This document shows, in pieces, positions 43,854 to 54,646 of a stretch of 64,000 nt of DNA (the stretch's first letter is position 1; the number at the start of each line of letters is the position of its first letter). The notes under the pieces were generated by a model, which made no database searches, had not been told where the DNA came from, and was given only the letters and a program-made list of their open reading frames with translations. This DNA is from Odoribacter sp. (GTDB taxonomy: Bacteria > Bacteroidota > Bacteroidia > Bacteroidales > Muribaculaceae): NCBI GenBank assembly GCA_023663145.1, contig JAMPHZ010000008.1:1-64000 (forward strand), read 5' to 3'. Made by a program: the position numbers and the translations under genes.

Positions 43854-45134
43854 ATGGAAAAAGACCTTCAACTTTTCGACCTCATCGACCTCGAAAACCG
43901 CCGCCAGCACAAAGGCATAGAACTTATTGCATCTGAAAACTTTGTGAGCGATCAAGTAATGCACGCCATGGGGTCATGCCTCACCAACAAATACGCAGAA
44001 GGATACCCCGGCCACCGCTACTACGGTGGTTGCGGTGTAGTTGACCTCGTGGAAGACCTCGCCCGCGAGCGCCTCCGTCGCCTTTTCGGCGCTGAATATG
44101 TAAATGTACAGCCTCATTCAGGTGCGCAGGCAAATATGGCCGTATTTATGGCATGCATGAAACCCGGCGACACTTTCATGGGGCTGAACCTCAGCCACGG
44201 CGGACATCTCAGCCACGGCAGTCCTGTCAATTTCTCAGGGCTCGTCTTCAACGCCGTGGAATACAATGTCGACCGGGAAACCGGTTTGGTGGACTATGAC
44301 GCAATGGAAGAAACCGCCCGACGCGTAAAACCACGTCTCATCGTGGGCGGAGCAAGCGCATACTCACGTGAATGGGACTATGCACGCATGCGGGAAATCG
44401 CTGATGAAGTAGGCGCCATATTCATGGTCGATATGGCTCATCCCGCAGGACTCATCGCCGCGGGACTCCTTGAAAATCCCGTCAAATATGCCCACATCGT
44501 CACTTCTACAACCCACAAGACACTGCGTGGGCCACGTGGAGGTATAATCCTGATGGGCAAAGACTTCGAAAATCCATGGGGGAAGACAACTCCGAAAGGA
44601 CAGATCAAGATGATGTCATCCATACTTGACTCTGCTGTATTTCCCGGCGTGCAGGGTGGACCGCTCGAGCATGTTATAGCCGGCAAAGCAGTAGCGTTCG
44701 GCGAAGCTCTCGACCCATCCTTCAAAACATATCAGCAGCAAGTAGCCGCCAATGCCAAAGCCATGGCAGCTGCTTTGGTCGAAAAAGGATACGATGTGGT
44801 TTCCGGCGGAACCGACAACCACTGCATACTCGTTGACCTACGTTCGAAATTCCCCGATCTCACAGGCAAGGTAGCAGAAAAAGTTCTTGTCGACGCCGAC
44901 ATCACCGCCAATAAAAACATGGTACCATTCGACTCCCGTTCGCCGTTCCAGACATCCGGTATACGCCTCGGCACCCCGGCAATCACCACTCGCGGCGCCA
45001 AAGAACCGCTCATGGGCGAGATCGTCGAACTGATTGATTGTGTGCTTTCAGCACCCGACAATACCGCGAATATTGATGCCGTACGGGCCAAAGTAAACTC
45101 AATAATGAAAGACTACCCCATCTTTGCATGGTAA
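43854..45134 (+). CDS. glyA: Serine hydroxymethyltransferase
   Basis: GlyA converts serine to glycine while charging tetrahydrofolate with a one-carbon unit. The 426 residues show [14 protein letters not shown], the [11 protein letters not shown] loop, and the PLP lysine motif [17 protein letters not shown], with the lysine after the THK. It is followed by ispD, which starts inside the glyA stop region. Confidence 0.98.
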   Translation: MEKDLQLFDLIDLENRRQHKGIELIASENFVSDQVMHAMGSCLTNKYAEGYPGHRYYGGCGVVDLVEDLARERLRRLFGAEYVNVQPHSGAQANMAVFMACMKPGDTFMGLNLSHGGHLSHGSPVNFSGLVFNAVEYNVDRETGLVDYDAMEETARRVKPRLIVGGASAYSREWDYARMREIADEVGAIFMVDMAHPAGLIAAGLLENPVKYAHIVTSTTHKTLRGPRGGIILMGKDFENPWGKTTPKGQIKMMSSILDSAVFPGVQGGPLEHVIAGKAVAFGEALDPSFKTYQQQVAANAKAMAAALVEKGYDVVSGGTDNHCILVDLRSKFPDLTGKVAEKVLVDADITANKNMVPFDSRSPFQTSGIRLGTPAITTRGAKEPLMGEIVELIDCVLSAPDNTANIDAVRAKVNSIMKDYPIFAW

Positions 45135-45817
45135 CAGTAATCGTAGTAGCTGCCGGCACAGGCTCCAGATTTGGCTCAATTGTCCCTAAACAATTTTGCC
45201 AGATCGAGGGGCGCCCGGTAGTAATGCGCGCCATTGATTCACTGAGGCAAGCAATCCCCGACGCACGCTTCCGCCTTGTAATTTCCCCAACCGAGGCCGA
45301 ACGATGGCGCTACCTTTGTAATCTTCATGGCTTCGATTCACCAGAAATCATTAATGGAGGTGCGAGCCGTTGGGAATCGGTTCGCAACGCATTGCAGTCT
45401 CTTGGAGACGAACCGGGCGACATAATCATGGTGCATGATGGCGCCAGGCCTTTCCCTACCAAAGCGATGACAGATGTGCTATCTGCAAGCTTCAGCGATG
45501 ACAACGTGCACGGTGCGGTTCCGGTAATTCCCGTCACCGATTCACTCAGGCAACTTATATCCGGCGGCCCGGGGAGCGTCGCCGTCGACCGGACTCCGCT
45601 CCGGGCCGTACAGACACCACAGGCATTCCGCGCGCCACTCCTTCTGCAAGCCTACAGCTTGCCGTTCCGCGAGACATTCACCGACGACGCCTCTGTGATG
45701 GAAGCTGCCGGGTTCCGTAACATAATGCTCACTCCCGGCGAGCCGACTAATATTAAAATCACAAACCCTCTTGACATAGCTATCGCTGAAACGCTGCTCA
45801 ACGCTTCTCCGATATGA
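45128..45817 (+). CDS. ispD: 2-C-methyl-D-erythritol 4-phosphate cytidylyltransferase
   Basis: IspD activates MEP with CTP in the non-mevalonate isoprenoid pathway. The 229 residues start with the nucleotide loop [20 protein letters not shown]. Later motifs are VHDGARPFP and the terminal [12 protein letters not shown]. It overlaps glyA by 7 bp and recG by 4 bp, so the three are a tight operon. Confidence 0.97.
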   Translation: MVTVIVVAAGTGSRFGSIVPKQFCQIEGRPVVMRAIDSLRQAIPDARFRLVISPTEAERWRYLCNLHGFDSPEIINGGASRWESVRNALQSLGDEPGDIIMVHDGARPFPTKAMTDVLSASFSDDNVHGAVPVIPVTDSLRQLISGGPGSVAVDRTPLRAVQTPQAFRAPLLLQAYSLPFRETFTDDASVMEAAGFRNIMLTPGEPTNIKITNPLDIAIAETLLNASPI

Positions 45818-47904
45818 TTTCGCTGCGAAACACCGACATAAAATTCGTTAAAGGGATCGGACCTGCCAAGGCCGGGTTACTTGAAAAACAACTCGGACTC
45901 AGGACCGCCTATGACCTCTTACATCACTTTCCGACACACTACATCGACCGTTCCCGGTTCTATCGCCTGTGCGACCTAAATGACGAAAACACCGCCATCC
46001 AGATAAAAGGCAGCTTCATAGGATTTTCGTTAGCCGGCGAAGGTGCAAAGATGCGCCTCATCGGCGTTTTTACCGACGGCACCGCAGCCATCGAAGTGCT
46101 GTGGTTCAGGGGAATAAGACAAATACGCCAAGCCCTGGTTACCGGGCGTGAATACGTGTTGTTCGGTAAACCGTCGCGCTTCAACAACCGTTGGTCATTG
46201 GTTCACCCTGAGATAGACTCCGGCGATAAAGCCCTCGAGCAGATGGGTATGCGCGGAGTATACCCACTCACCGAGACACTTCGCAACCGCAACATAACAT
46301 CCCGCAACTTCTTCACCTGGTGCAATGATTTTCTCAACAGCATGCGTTCACTGCGCGATCCGCTGCCACAGAAAGTAGTGACCGAAAATCACCTGCTCGA
46401 CCTTGACACAGCCATTCGGCAACTACACAAACCATCATCGCCCGACATGTTGCAGAAAGCACGGGAACGCATGAAATTCGAAGAGCTGTTCTACATTCAG
46501 GTCGACATGTTGCGACGCAACCGCAAGCGACGCAGCGAGACATCCGGATTCAGATTTACCCGTGTAGGCAATTTTTTCAATAGTTTTTATAAAAACTGCC
46601 TGCCGTTTGATCTGACCGGCGCACAAAAGCGCGTGATGAAAGAAATCCGCGCCGATGTAAACACCGGTCGCCAGATGAACCGCCTCGTGCAAGGCGATGT
46701 CGGCTCGGGCAAAACTCTTGTCGCCCTCATGGCAATGCTTCTTGCTATTGACAACGGCTATCAGGCATGCCTTATGGCACCAACTGAAATTCTTGCAGGT
46801 CAGCATTATGACACATTGCGTGAGCTCGTAGCCAAAATCGGCATAAATATAAAACTACTCACCGGATCGACAAAAACCGCCGAGCGCAAGATTATACATC
46901 AACAGCTCTCCGATGGCTCGCTACATATCCTTGTAGGTACTCACGCCGTACTTGAGGATGTCGTGAAATTCAACAACCTGGGATTAGCGGTCATCGATGA
47001 GCAGCACCGGTTCGGCGTGGCCCAACGCGCAAGACTTTGGGCCAAGAACGCCCTGCCGCCTCATGTCCTGGTCATGACTGCGACGCCAATACCACGCACC
47101 TTGGCCATGACCGTTTACGGCGACCTCGAGGTCTCTGTCATAGATGAGTTGCCCCCCGGGCGAAAACCGGTGAAGACACTGCTCCGCAGCGAGAACCAGC
47201 GCAACAATGTATATCGCGGCATTGGCTCCGAACTGCGACAGGGGCGGCAGGCGTACATTGTATATCCCCTCATTGACGAAAACGATAAGCTCGAGCTCAA
47301 GGCTCTAAGCGAGGGTTACGAAGAAATATGTGAGGTATTTCACGATTATAAAGTAGCCTTTGTACACGGCCGCATGAAACCGGTCGAAAAAGACTATCAA
47401 ATGTCGCTTTTTGCCACAGGCGAGGCAAAGATACTCGTAGCCACTACCGTGATAGAAGTAGGGGTGAATGTGCCCAATGCGACCACTATGGTGATCGAGA
47501 ATGCAGAACGGTTCGGTCTCTCACAGCTTCACCAGCTCAGAGGCAGGGTAGGGCGCGGCGCCGACAGTTCATACTGTATACTCATGTCAAAATACAATCT
47601 TTCCAAGGAAGCCCGTGAAAGACTTGAACTGATGACTGAGACTACCGATGGCTTCCGCATTGCCGAAGCTGACATGCACATGCGGGGCCCTGGTGACATA
47701 GAAGGCACAATGCAAAGCGGAATTCCGTTTGAACTAAACATTGCGAACCTTGCCACAGATGGTCAGATAATCCAACTTGCACGCGATGCGGCTGAGAGAC
47801 TGCTTGATGAGGATCCATACCTCACAGCTCCCGAAAACGCACTTTTTGCCCGCGCACTGAGTCAAGCGGTAAAACGCACCGCCGATTGGAGCCGTATAAG
47901 TTGA
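45814..47904 (+). CDS. recG: ATP-dependent DNA helicase RecG
   Basis: RecG reverses stalled replication forks. The 696 residues have the wedge/OB domain (about 40-160) and helicase motifs: Walker A GDVGSGKTLVA, TEILAGQHY, DEQHRFGVAQR, TATPIPRTL, and the TRG-like end TTDGFRIAEADMHMRGPGDIEGTMQSG. All are present and in order. Last gene of the glyA-ispD-recG run. Confidence 0.97.
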   Translation: MISLRNTDIKFVKGIGPAKAGLLEKQLGLRTAYDLLHHFPTHYIDRSRFYRLCDLNDENTAIQIKGSFIGFSLAGEGAKMRLIGVFTDGTAAIEVLWFRGIRQIRQALVTGREYVLFGKPSRFNNRWSLVHPEIDSGDKALEQMGMRGVYPLTETLRNRNITSRNFFTWCNDFLNSMRSLRDPLPQKVVTENHLLDLDTAIRQLHKPSSPDMLQKARERMKFEELFYIQVDMLRRNRKRRSETSGFRFTRVGNFFNSFYKNCLPFDLTGAQKRVMKEIRADVNTGRQMNRLVQGDVGSGKTLVALMAMLLAIDNGYQACLMAPTEILAGQHYDTLRELVAKIGINIKLLTGSTKTAERKIIHQQLSDGSLHILVGTHAVLEDVVKFNNLGLAVIDEQHRFGVAQRARLWAKNALPPHVLVMTATPIPRTLAMTVYGDLEVSVIDELPPGRKPVKTLLRSENQRNNVYRGIGSELRQGRQAYIVYPLIDENDKLELKALSEGYEEICEVFHDYKVAFVHGRMKPVEKDYQMSLFATGEAKILVATTVIEVGVNVPNATTMVIENAERFGLSQLHQLRGRVGRGADSSYCILMSKYNLSKEARERLELMTETTDGFRIAEADMHMRGPGDIEGTMQSGIPFELNIANLATDGQIIQLARDAAERLLDEDPYLTAPENALFARALSQAVKRTADWSRIS

Positions 47905-48058
47905 TACACGTTCATTATGCAATAAGCAATTATTTTTGCTGATTATATCTACTATTCCAATAATCCATGTTGATTTTTTACAATATTAATATATCGGTCT
48001 ACTTTTCTTTCCATATTTGATATCTTCCGATTAATACTCACACAATTGACATATTATA

Positions 48059-48151
48059 TCAAAAACCATAGGCAAACTCTTTATATACGATTATAACTTC
48101 AGCATTTACAGTATGAAATGCTAATTTAAATGGATTGGTCCTGTGTTTCAT
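48059..48151 (-). CDS. Possible 30-codon small protein downstream of an orphan promoter
   Basis: From ATG 48151 the frame reads MKHRTNPFKLAFHTVNAEVI and on to FAYGF, then TGA. The start lies 33 nt after a consensus -7 box on the same strand. No ribosome-binding site is visible, but this genome type rarely shows one. It may instead be chance within a small RNA. Confidence 0.3.
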   Translation of the reverse strand: MKHRTNPFKLAFHTVNAEVIIVYKEFAYGF

Positions 48152-48183
48152 AGTATTATTGATTCTTAAGCATATTAACACTG

Positions 48184-48215
48184 CAAAGTTACAATATAAA
48201 TTTAATATACACAAA
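48184..48215 (-). promoter_or_regulatory. Orphan minus-strand promoter (TTTG - 20 bp - TAACTTTG)
   Basis: On the minus strand TTTG is at 48215-48212 and TAACTTTG at 48191-48184, spacer 20 bp. No annotated gene lies downstream for at least 280 bp, other than the 30-codon frame. Confidence 0.7.
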
Positions 48216-48363
48216 TAATATTGGTGGTTAATTAAAAAATACTCCAAATTTTCTAAAGGTAATAAAAATATCAGTAGAGTACAGTAACACTACATAACAC
48301 TAAAAATTTCCATACAGAGTGATAAATTCCAAACGGAATGTATTGTAATTCAAAACTTTTTGT

Positions 48364-48371
48364 TAACTTTG
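48364..48371 (+). promoter_or_regulatory. -7 promoter box (TAACTTTG) for thrS-infC-rpmI-rplT
   Basis: TAACTTTG at 48364-48371 gives a leader of about 60 nt before thrS. A TTG at 48343-48345 is close to, but not at, the usual -33 spacing. Confidence 0.6.
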
Positions 48372-48435
48372 CGGGTGACTTTTAGCCTATTGCTGCTTTA
48401 GACGGCACAATCGGCTGTTAATTAACGTTTTAAAG

Positions 48436-50373
48436 ATGATAAGTATTACTTTTCCCGATAAAAGCGTAAAGCAATTTGAATCAGGCGTCACCCCGCTTGA
48501 GGTAGCACGATCCATAAGCCCTCGCCTTGCCGAAGATGTTCTCGCAGCATCTGTAAACGGAGAGGAATGGGATCTCTCACGCCCCATTGCAGCCGATGCC
48601 GAAATTAAACTTTTCAAATGGGATGATCCTGAAGGTAAGCACGCGTTCTGGCATTCGTCAGCTCACCTGTTGGCCGAAGCTCTTCAGGAGCTATACCCCG
48701 GTGTAAAATTCGGTATTGGTCCCGCAATTGAAAACGGTTTCTATTACGACATCGATCCGGGCGAACATCAGCTCACAGCCGATGACTTCAAGAAAATTGA
48801 AGACAAGATGCTTGAGCTCGCCCGAAGCAAGGAAGAAATCGTGCGCGCTGACATATCAAAGGCCGACGCACTTAAGCTCTTCGGCGATCGTGGCGAGACC
48901 TACAAATGCGAGCTCATCAGCGAACTTGAAGACGGTCACATCACCACCTATACCCAAGGCAACTTCACCGACCTGTGCCGTGGCCCACATATACCTAACA
49001 CCGCGCCTATCAAGGCCGTGAAAATAACATCACTCGCCGGCGCCTATTGGCGAGGAGATGAGAAGCGCAACCAATTGGTGCGTGTATATGGCATCACTTT
49101 CCCCAAGAAAAAGATGCTTGACGAATATATAGCATTACTTGAGGAAGCCAAAAAACGCGACCACCGCAAGCTAGGCAAAGAGATGGAACTCTTCGCCTTC
49201 TCACAGAATGTCGGTGCCGGTCTGCCGCTGTGGTTACCAAAGGGTGCAGCATTGCGTGACCGCCTTGAGCAGTTCCTGCGTAAGATTCAGAAGCGCTACG
49301 GCTATCTTCAGGTAATCACCCCGCACATAGGCAACAAAGCGCTCTATGTCACCTCAGGTCACTATGCAAAATACGGGAAAGACTCATTCCAACCTATACA
49401 CACTCCACAGGAAGGTGAAGAATACCTGCTCAAACCAATGAACTGTCCGCATCACTGCGAGATATTCAGAGCACTTCCACGCTCTTACCGCGACTTACCC
49501 CTTCGCCTTGCCGAATTCGGCACAGTTTACCGCTACGAACAGAGCGGTGAACTCCATGGACTGACCCGTGTACGCGGTTTCACGCAAGATGACGCCCATA
49601 TCTACTGCGCGCCCGAACAAATCAAAGATGAGTTCCTGAAAGTAATGGATATTATATTCTATATATTCAAGGCTCTTAAATTTGACAACTTCGAAGCACA
49701 GATATCGCTACGCGACCCCGCCCACAAAGAAAAATACATCGGCAGCGATGAGAATTGGCATCTCGCCGAGCAGGCCATCATTGAAGCCTGCGCCGAAAAA
49801 GGCTTGAACGCACGCACCGAGCTCGGAGAAGCAGCATTCTACGGTCCTAAGCTTGACTTCATGGTAAAAGATGCCATAGGCCGACGTTGGCAACTTGGTA
49901 CAATTCAAGTTGACTACAACCTGCCTGAGCGATTCCAGCTCGAATATACCGGCAGCGACAACCAAAAGCATCGCCCTGTGATGATCCACCGCGCGCCGTT
50001 CGGATCAATGGAACGCTTTGTCGCAGTTCTTCTCGAACACACAGCCGGTAAGTTCCCTCTGTGGCTTACACCCGAGCAAGCCGTTGTACTGCCCATCTCA
50101 GAAAAGTTCAACGACTACGCCCATCAGGTAGCCGCCAAACTCAACGAACTTGACTTCCGTGTCGAAGTGGATGACCGCAACGAAAAGATTGGCCGTAAGA
50201 TCCGTGACAACGAGCTCAAGCGCACCCCCTACCTGTTGATCGTAGGTGAAAAAGAACAGGAATCCGGCGAAGTATCCGTAAGAAAACAAGGCGAGGGAGA
50301 CCAGGGCTCCATGTCTGTTGCGGCCTTTGCTGACAAACTTGCCCAAGAGGTAAAAGACTCTATTAATCAATAA
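48436..50373 (+). CDS. thrS: Threonyl-tRNA synthetase
   Basis: ThrRS charges tRNA-Thr. The 645 residues have an N-terminal TGS domain (1-60), the editing domain with [12 protein letters not shown] motif (HxxxH at about 74-78), then the class II core with NCPHHCEIF and [13 protein letters not shown] regions, and the anticodon-binding domain (about 535-640). First gene of the classic thrS-infC-rpmI-rplT cluster. Confidence 0.98.
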   Translation: MISITFPDKSVKQFESGVTPLEVARSISPRLAEDVLAASVNGEEWDLSRPIAADAEIKLFKWDDPEGKHAFWHSSAHLLAEALQELYPGVKFGIGPAIENGFYYDIDPGEHQLTADDFKKIEDKMLELARSKEEIVRADISKADALKLFGDRGETYKCELISELEDGHITTYTQGNFTDLCRGPHIPNTAPIKAVKITSLAGAYWRGDEKRNQLVRVYGITFPKKKMLDEYIALLEEAKKRDHRKLGKEMELFAFSQNVGAGLPLWLPKGAALRDRLEQFLRKIQKRYGYLQVITPHIGNKALYVTSGHYAKYGKDSFQPIHTPQEGEEYLLKPMNCPHHCEIFRALPRSYRDLPLRLAEFGTVYRYEQSGELHGLTRVRGFTQDDAHIYCAPEQIKDEFLKVMDIIFYIFKALKFDNFEAQISLRDPAHKEKYIGSDENWHLAEQAIIEACAEKGLNARTELGEAAFYGPKLDFMVKDAIGRRWQLGTIQVDYNLPERFQLEYTGSDNQKHRPVMIHRAPFGSMERFVAVLLEHTAGKFPLWLTPEQAVVLPISEKFNDYAHQVAAKLNELDFRVEVDDRNEKIGRKIRDNELKRTPYLLIVGEKEQESGEVSVRKQGEGDQGSMSVAAFADKLAQEVKDSINQ

Positions 50374-50382
50374 ACCCACTGA

Positions 50383-50991
50383 ATGGATAAAAAACCCAAT
50401 TTCAACCCGGGGTACCGCCCCCAGAATGCCGGCCCGCGCCCCCAGCAGCCGCAGCGTGACCGCCGTCTGCCCGACCGCAACGCCAAAGACCCCAACAACA
50501 TCAATGAGCACATACGTGCGCGCGAAGTGCGCCTTGTAGGCGATAACGTCACCCCCGGTATCTACTCCATTCAGGAAGCACGCCGCATTGCTGAAGAACT
50601 TGAACTCGATCTCGTTGAAATCACTGCTCAGGCAGATCCCCCGGTGTGCAAGGTTCTTGATTACCAAAAATATCTGTATCAGCAGAAGAAAAAAGCCAAG
50701 GAGATCAAAGCCAAGGCATCAAAAGTTGTGGTCAAGGAAATACGCTTCGGTCCTCAGACAGATGATCATGACTACAACTTCAAACTGAAGCACGCCATAG
50801 GCTTCCTACAGGAAGGGGCCAAGGTTAAGGCCTACGTTTTCTTCAAAGGTCGTTCCATTCTGTTCAAGGAACAGGGGGAAGTCCTGCTTCTGCGCTTCGC
50901 CAACGATCTTGAAGAATATGGCAAAGTGGAGCAGATGCCTCTGCTTGAAGGCAAGCGCATGATTATCATGATATCACCAAAGAAAAAATAA
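50383..50991 (+). CDS. infC: Translation initiation factor IF-3
   Basis: IF-3 checks start-codon pairing on the 30S subunit. The 202 residues have an unusually long, Pro/Arg-rich N-terminal extension (about 1-40), then the N domain ([18 protein letters not shown]) and C domain ([24 protein letters not shown]). The start is ATG, not the rare AUU seen in E. coli infC. It lies 9 bp after thrS. Confidence 0.97.
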   Translation: MDKKPNFNPGYRPQNAGPRPQQPQRDRRLPDRNAKDPNNINEHIRAREVRLVGDNVTPGIYSIQEARRIAEELELDLVEITAQADPPVCKVLDYQKYLYQQKKKAKEIKAKASKVVVKEIRFGPQTDDHDYNFKLKHAIGFLQEGAKVKAYVFFKGRSILFKEQGEVLLLRFANDLEEYGKVEQMPLLEGKRMIIMISPKKK

Positions 50992-51047
50992 AGAAACAGT
51001 GTCACGCGTTGACACGCATTATATAACTCCAATTAACAAATTACAAA

Positions 51048-51245
51048 ATGCCGAAGATTAAGACTAATTCCGGTGCCAAAAAAAGATTCGCTCTTACCGG
51101 GTCAGGAAAAATCAAAAGAAAACACGCTTACCATAGCCACATCTTGACAAAGAAGACTAAGAAACAGAAGCGTAACCTCGACCACTTTGGCTTGATCGCC
51201 AAGGTTGACGAGAACAACGTAAAAGCTCTTCTCGCCCTCAAGTAA
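51048..51245 (+). CDS. rpmI: 50S ribosomal protein L35
   Basis: The 65 residues match L35: [31 protein letters not shown]. It is the third gene of the cluster, 56 bp after infC. Confidence 0.98.
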   Translation: MPKIKTNSGAKKRFALTGSGKIKRKHAYHSHILTKKTKKQKRNLDHFGLIAKVDENNVKALLALK

Positions 51246-51411
51246 TCAAGACTGCAGCTTTCGGCAAAAGCCTTTGACAGGTAATGCCATACAAGCATGT
51301 CGACTCACGATTTTTATTAATTAGCGAGTTTATAATCACTTTTTATTAACCGAGTGAGCAGCCACTAAGCGCCCGACAACGGACCGCTGCCATTCAAAAC
51401 TGAAAAATAAA

Positions 51412-51756
51412 ATGCCAAGATCAGTAAACCACGTTGCCTCACGTGCACGCCGTAAGAAAATTCTGAAACTTACCCGCGGCTACTTCGGATGCCGCCGTAA
51501 TGTATGGACCGTAGCCAAGAACACTTGGGAAAAAGGTCTCACCTATGCTTACCGCGACCGCAAGGATAAGAAAGGTAACTTCCGCGCTCTTTGGATACAG
51601 CGCATCAACGCCGCCGCCCGTCAGCACGACCTCAGCTATTCAAAGCTCATGGGTCTGCTCCACAAGGCCGGTATCGAAATCAACCGTAAGGTTCTCGCCG
51701 ACCTGGCTCTGAATAACCCTGAAGCATTCAAGGCCATCGTCGACAAGGTGAAGTAA
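51412..51756 (+). CDS. rplT: 50S ribosomal protein L20
   Basis: The 114 residues match L20 ([20 protein letters not shown], later [20 protein letters not shown]). It follows rpmI by 166 bp, an unusually long gap for this pair. The gap is T-rich with ATTAATTAGCGAG-like sequence and could hold the leader site for L20 autoregulation, but I could not draw a convincing fold. Confidence 0.97.
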   Translation: MPRSVNHVASRARRKKILKLTRGYFGCRRNVWTVAKNTWEKGLTYAYRDRKDKKGNFRALWIQRINAAARQHDLSYSKLMGLLHKAGIEINRKVLADLALNNPEAFKAIVDKVK

Positions 51757-51843
51757 ACGTGGAGTGCCACTGCTGAAAAAGCAACGGTCAATCCAACGTT
51801 AAATTACCGCACCTAATAATTGGCGTACAACGCATGAACACTT

Positions 51844-51886
51844 CCCCCTGCCAGGTTCACAAGACCAAGGCAGGGGATTTTTCTTT
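51844..51886 (+). terminator. Terminator of the thrS-rplT operon
   Basis: CCCCTGCC (51845-51852) pairs with GGCAGGGG (51869-51876), followed by ATTTTTCTTT. Confidence 0.88.
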
Positions 51887-52131
51887 AATATGCCTATACC
51901 TGTCTTTGTTTTGATTGTTATCTTAACCAAGATCAACATGATAATTCCCCAAGTACTTGAAATAAATATTCTCCGAGCCCAAAAGTACGTAACAAAGCCT
52001 CAGGTATGATTAATAAAAGTTCACAAATCATTGATTTCTGTAATTTTTCACCTACAGCTGTGTCCTATAGTACAGGAACTTTAAGACAGATTTATGACAA
52101 CTTACAGTTCCCCGATAAATATTCATAAATA
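51887..52131. other. Gap upstream of the second outer-membrane barrel gene
   Basis: With the rplT trailer this makes a 375-bp gap. I see no gene. A TAATTTTT at about 52040 is close to, but does not match, the -7 consensus; the start of transcription for the next gene is not resolved. Confidence 0.4.
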
Positions 52132-54432
52132 ATGACTGAATTGATGTTTCGTCTCACAATCTTAATTACAGCTATGACCGTGTCCATAGCCACTATGTCT
52201 GCAAGAACCATTCGAGGTGATGTCAGATATGAAAATGATTCAACAGCTGCAGCAGGCGCCGCATGCCGACTATCCGGCACACAATTCATCACCGGTGTAA
52301 CTACCGATATCAACGGAGCATTTGAAATCACAACCAATGTAAAATCAAATGTGACTCTTGAAATTGCCATGGCAGGATATAACACTACTGAAATTGTAAT
52401 TGAGTCAGAAAAGAGCGTGGACGTCGGTACTGTCTACCTGTCAGAAGGCTTGACATTGGAAGAGCTACAGGTTACCGCGAATTCAATGATAGATATAAAG
52501 GGCCGTACCGTAATCTTTCCCGCCGCATCCGATGTCAGGGCTTCCACGACTACGATAAGTCTATTTCAAAAGTTACCACTCGCAGGGTTGGAAGCTGACC
52601 CGATAAACCGGTCGTTGAATGTTGATGGAGGAACCCCGGTAATTCTCATCAACGGTATTCCATCTACAATTGATGATCTTAACGCGCTACAACCTAAAGA
52701 CATCGCAAAGATCGAATTTTCAAGAACGACACCCGCCAGATATGCTGACAGAGGCAACAATGGTCTTCTTAATATCACGCTCAAGAAGCGTGATGATGGG
52801 GGGCTGGTCTACATTTGGGGGCGCAGTGCCGTAAACACAGCTTTCGTGGATGGGAACGTCCGTGCATCATATCATCAGGGGCCATCTCAATTTACTCTGT
52901 CATATAATCCATCCTGGCGAAATTATCAGGACGTTTTCGATAACAAAAATGAAAGTTATATCGGCGATGATTTTCGTGTTGATCTTGAGGAGCATTACCG
53001 CAACCCCTTCAACTACCAATTTCACAATCTCAGCCTTAAGTACGATTACAACCCTGACGCCACTACACTTTTCTCCGCCACATTCAGAATAACTCCCGGT
53101 TCTGACAAGAGTCGCTCAATAACACATACCATTGATTCATACCTCGGGGAATATGAAAATTTCAACCATAGGTCAGGCAAAGATTCAGCGCCTTCACTTG
53201 ATTTATTCTTTAAAAAGGATTTCAATGATAAGAACACATTGGAAGTACAAGTAGTCGGCACATTAAGTACGAGCGATTATCGCAGGCATAATGATTATGT
53301 TTTCAGCGATGGATCTACATCAGAGTATGTCATGAACGTTGACAGCCGGCGCCGCTCACTCATCAGTGAGATAAGCTACACTCATCAGTTCAGTGACCAG
53401 ACGTCACTATCTGCCGGATATCAAAACACCATATCGCACAGTACCAACACTTACCTGTCATCAGATTATGAGCCTGTGCTGACCGAAAACAACAATTATG
53501 TTTACGCACGGCTTGGGCAACAAGTCGGGAAAGTATATTTCTCAGCAGCAACAGGCGCTAAATTATATTGGATTAAGAATGACCTCAACAAACGGCATTT
53601 TATAAAAAACATATCTACTGTGCAACTATCGTGGAACATTTCACAGAAATGGAATCTCGCAGCAGCGTTCCAATACACACCGAGCATACCATTACTGTCG
53701 GCGCTGACCGATTTTCCACAACAATTGTCGCCATACCTGATCTCAAACGGCAACCCCGATTTGAAAGTATCACAGAACTTTCTGTATCAAATAATGCCGT
53801 CATATCAGTATAAGAAGTTCAGTGCATCCCTGCTTATGACCTATCGTCATGTCGGTGACTTTGTAATGAATGACATGTTTTACCTTGGGAATAAACTATT
53901 CCTGTCACAATCAATTAATGCCCAGAAATCATGGTATGCGGGGACAAACCTAAACCTCAGGTTAAATAACTTAGCAGGGTTTGGAGCTAATCTAAACATC
54001 GGATTGGATCACTACGAAACAATGGGGGACAACTGGTGCCATCATCTTACAGCTTTCGATGCAAGTATATCTATCTGGTGGAACAAAGGACCATACACAG
54101 TGTCGTATTGGAGAAAAATTCCAGGCAAATACCTGAACGGGAATTATGTGGGTAAAGATGAGAATGGTGATGCTTTTAGCATTGAATACCAACCAAACGG
54201 GCATTGGACTTTCGGGGCAAGCTGGATGTACATGTTTGACAATAAAGGTACGAAATACCCGTCATGGAGCTACTCATCGGTGAATCCATATTTCAAGGAA
54301 CGATATATCAAGAATAACGGCAACATGGTTGTACTCTCGGTAAGTTACTCAGCTGATTTCGGCTCTATATTCCGTTCGTCGAAACGCACACTCAACAACA
54401 CCGACAACAGTTCGTCGCTACTAAAGATGTAG
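52132..54432 (+). CDS. Outer-membrane beta-barrel protein with carboxypeptidase-like domain and TonB plug
   Basis: The 766 residues start with a signal peptide (an inner ATG at 52144 gives MFRLTILITAMTVSIATMSA). A carboxypeptidase regulatory-like domain (about 27-105, GDVRYENDSTAAAGAACRLSG) follows. The plug segment has VILINGIPST and YADRGNNGLLNITLKKR. The rest is a barrel (OMP_b-brl_3 type). It differs from the 27211 barrel by this added N-terminal domain. No SusD partner is adjacent, so it is not a standard SusCD pair. Confidence 0.85.
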   Translation: MTELMFRLTILITAMTVSIATMSARTIRGDVRYENDSTAAAGAACRLSGTQFITGVTTDINGAFEITTNVKSNVTLEIAMAGYNTTEIVIESEKSVDVGTVYLSEGLTLEELQVTANSMIDIKGRTVIFPAASDVRASTTTISLFQKLPLAGLEADPINRSLNVDGGTPVILINGIPSTIDDLNALQPKDIAKIEFSRTTPARYADRGNNGLLNITLKKRDDGGLVYIWGRSAVNTAFVDGNVRASYHQGPSQFTLSYNPSWRNYQDVFDNKNESYIGDDFRVDLEEHYRNPFNYQFHNLSLKYDYNPDATTLFSATFRITPGSDKSRSITHTIDSYLGEYENFNHRSGKDSAPSLDLFFKKDFNDKNTLEVQVVGTLSTSDYRRHNDYVFSDGSTSEYVMNVDSRRRSLISEISYTHQFSDQTSLSAGYQNTISHSTNTYLSSDYEPVLTENNNYVYARLGQQVGKVYFSAATGAKLYWIKNDLNKRHFIKNISTVQLSWNISQKWNLAAAFQYTPSIPLLSALTDFPQQLSPYLISNGNPDLKVSQNFLYQIMPSYQYKKFSASLLMTYRHVGDFVMNDMFYLGNKLFLSQSINAQKSWYAGTNLNLRLNNLAGFGANLNIGLDHYETMGDNWCHHLTAFDASISIWWNKGPYTVSYWRKIPGKYLNGNYVGKDENGDAFSIEYQPNGHWTFGASWMYMFDNKGTKYPSWSYSSVNPYFKERYIKNNGNMVVLSVSYSADFGSIFRSSKRTLNNTDNSSSLLKM

Positions 54433-54447
54433 AAAACGCATTACCAT

Positions 54448-54484
54448 AATCAGCCCGGCGGATAACATTTCCACCGGGCTGATT
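54448..54484 (+). terminator. Hairpin after the barrel gene
   Basis: AATCAGCCCGG pairs with CCGGGCTGATT around a 15-nt loop, 16 nt after the stop. The U-run is poor (ccattat). Confidence 0.65.
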
Positions 54485-54538
54485 CCATTATACATCACAT
54501 GACGCTTGAGTAAGCGGAGTTAATTAATTATAGTGAAA

Positions 54539-54570
54539 ATTGTGTGTTTAATAATAAATTATTAACTTTG
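54539..54570 (+). promoter_or_regulatory. Promoter (ATTG - 20 bp - TAACTTTG) for etfBA-acd
   Basis: TAACTTTG at 54563-54570 with an ATTG (54539-54542) at 20-bp spacing. The leader to ATG 54647 is about 70 nt. Confidence 0.65.
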
Positions 54571-54646
54571 CAATGCCAATTACGGGCGATTTTAATCCCC
54601 GACACATTTACAGAAGAAAGTAATTACAACTAATAATCTGATAATT

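Larger units (their letters stand above)
47905..48435. other. A/T-rich gap between recG and thrS
   Basis: This 531-bp region holds a consensus minus-strand promoter (48184-48215), a short minus-strand open frame of 30 codons after it, and the thrS promoter (48364-48371). There is no convincing longer gene. A 20-codon minus-strand frame (MERKVDRYINIVKNQHGLLE, ending before 47950) is also present but is weaker evidence. Confidence 0.55.

Noticed and set aside
48152..48247. Longer version of the 48059 frame, starting at 48247
   Set aside because: Its first half lies upstream of the promoter and would not be transcribed from it.
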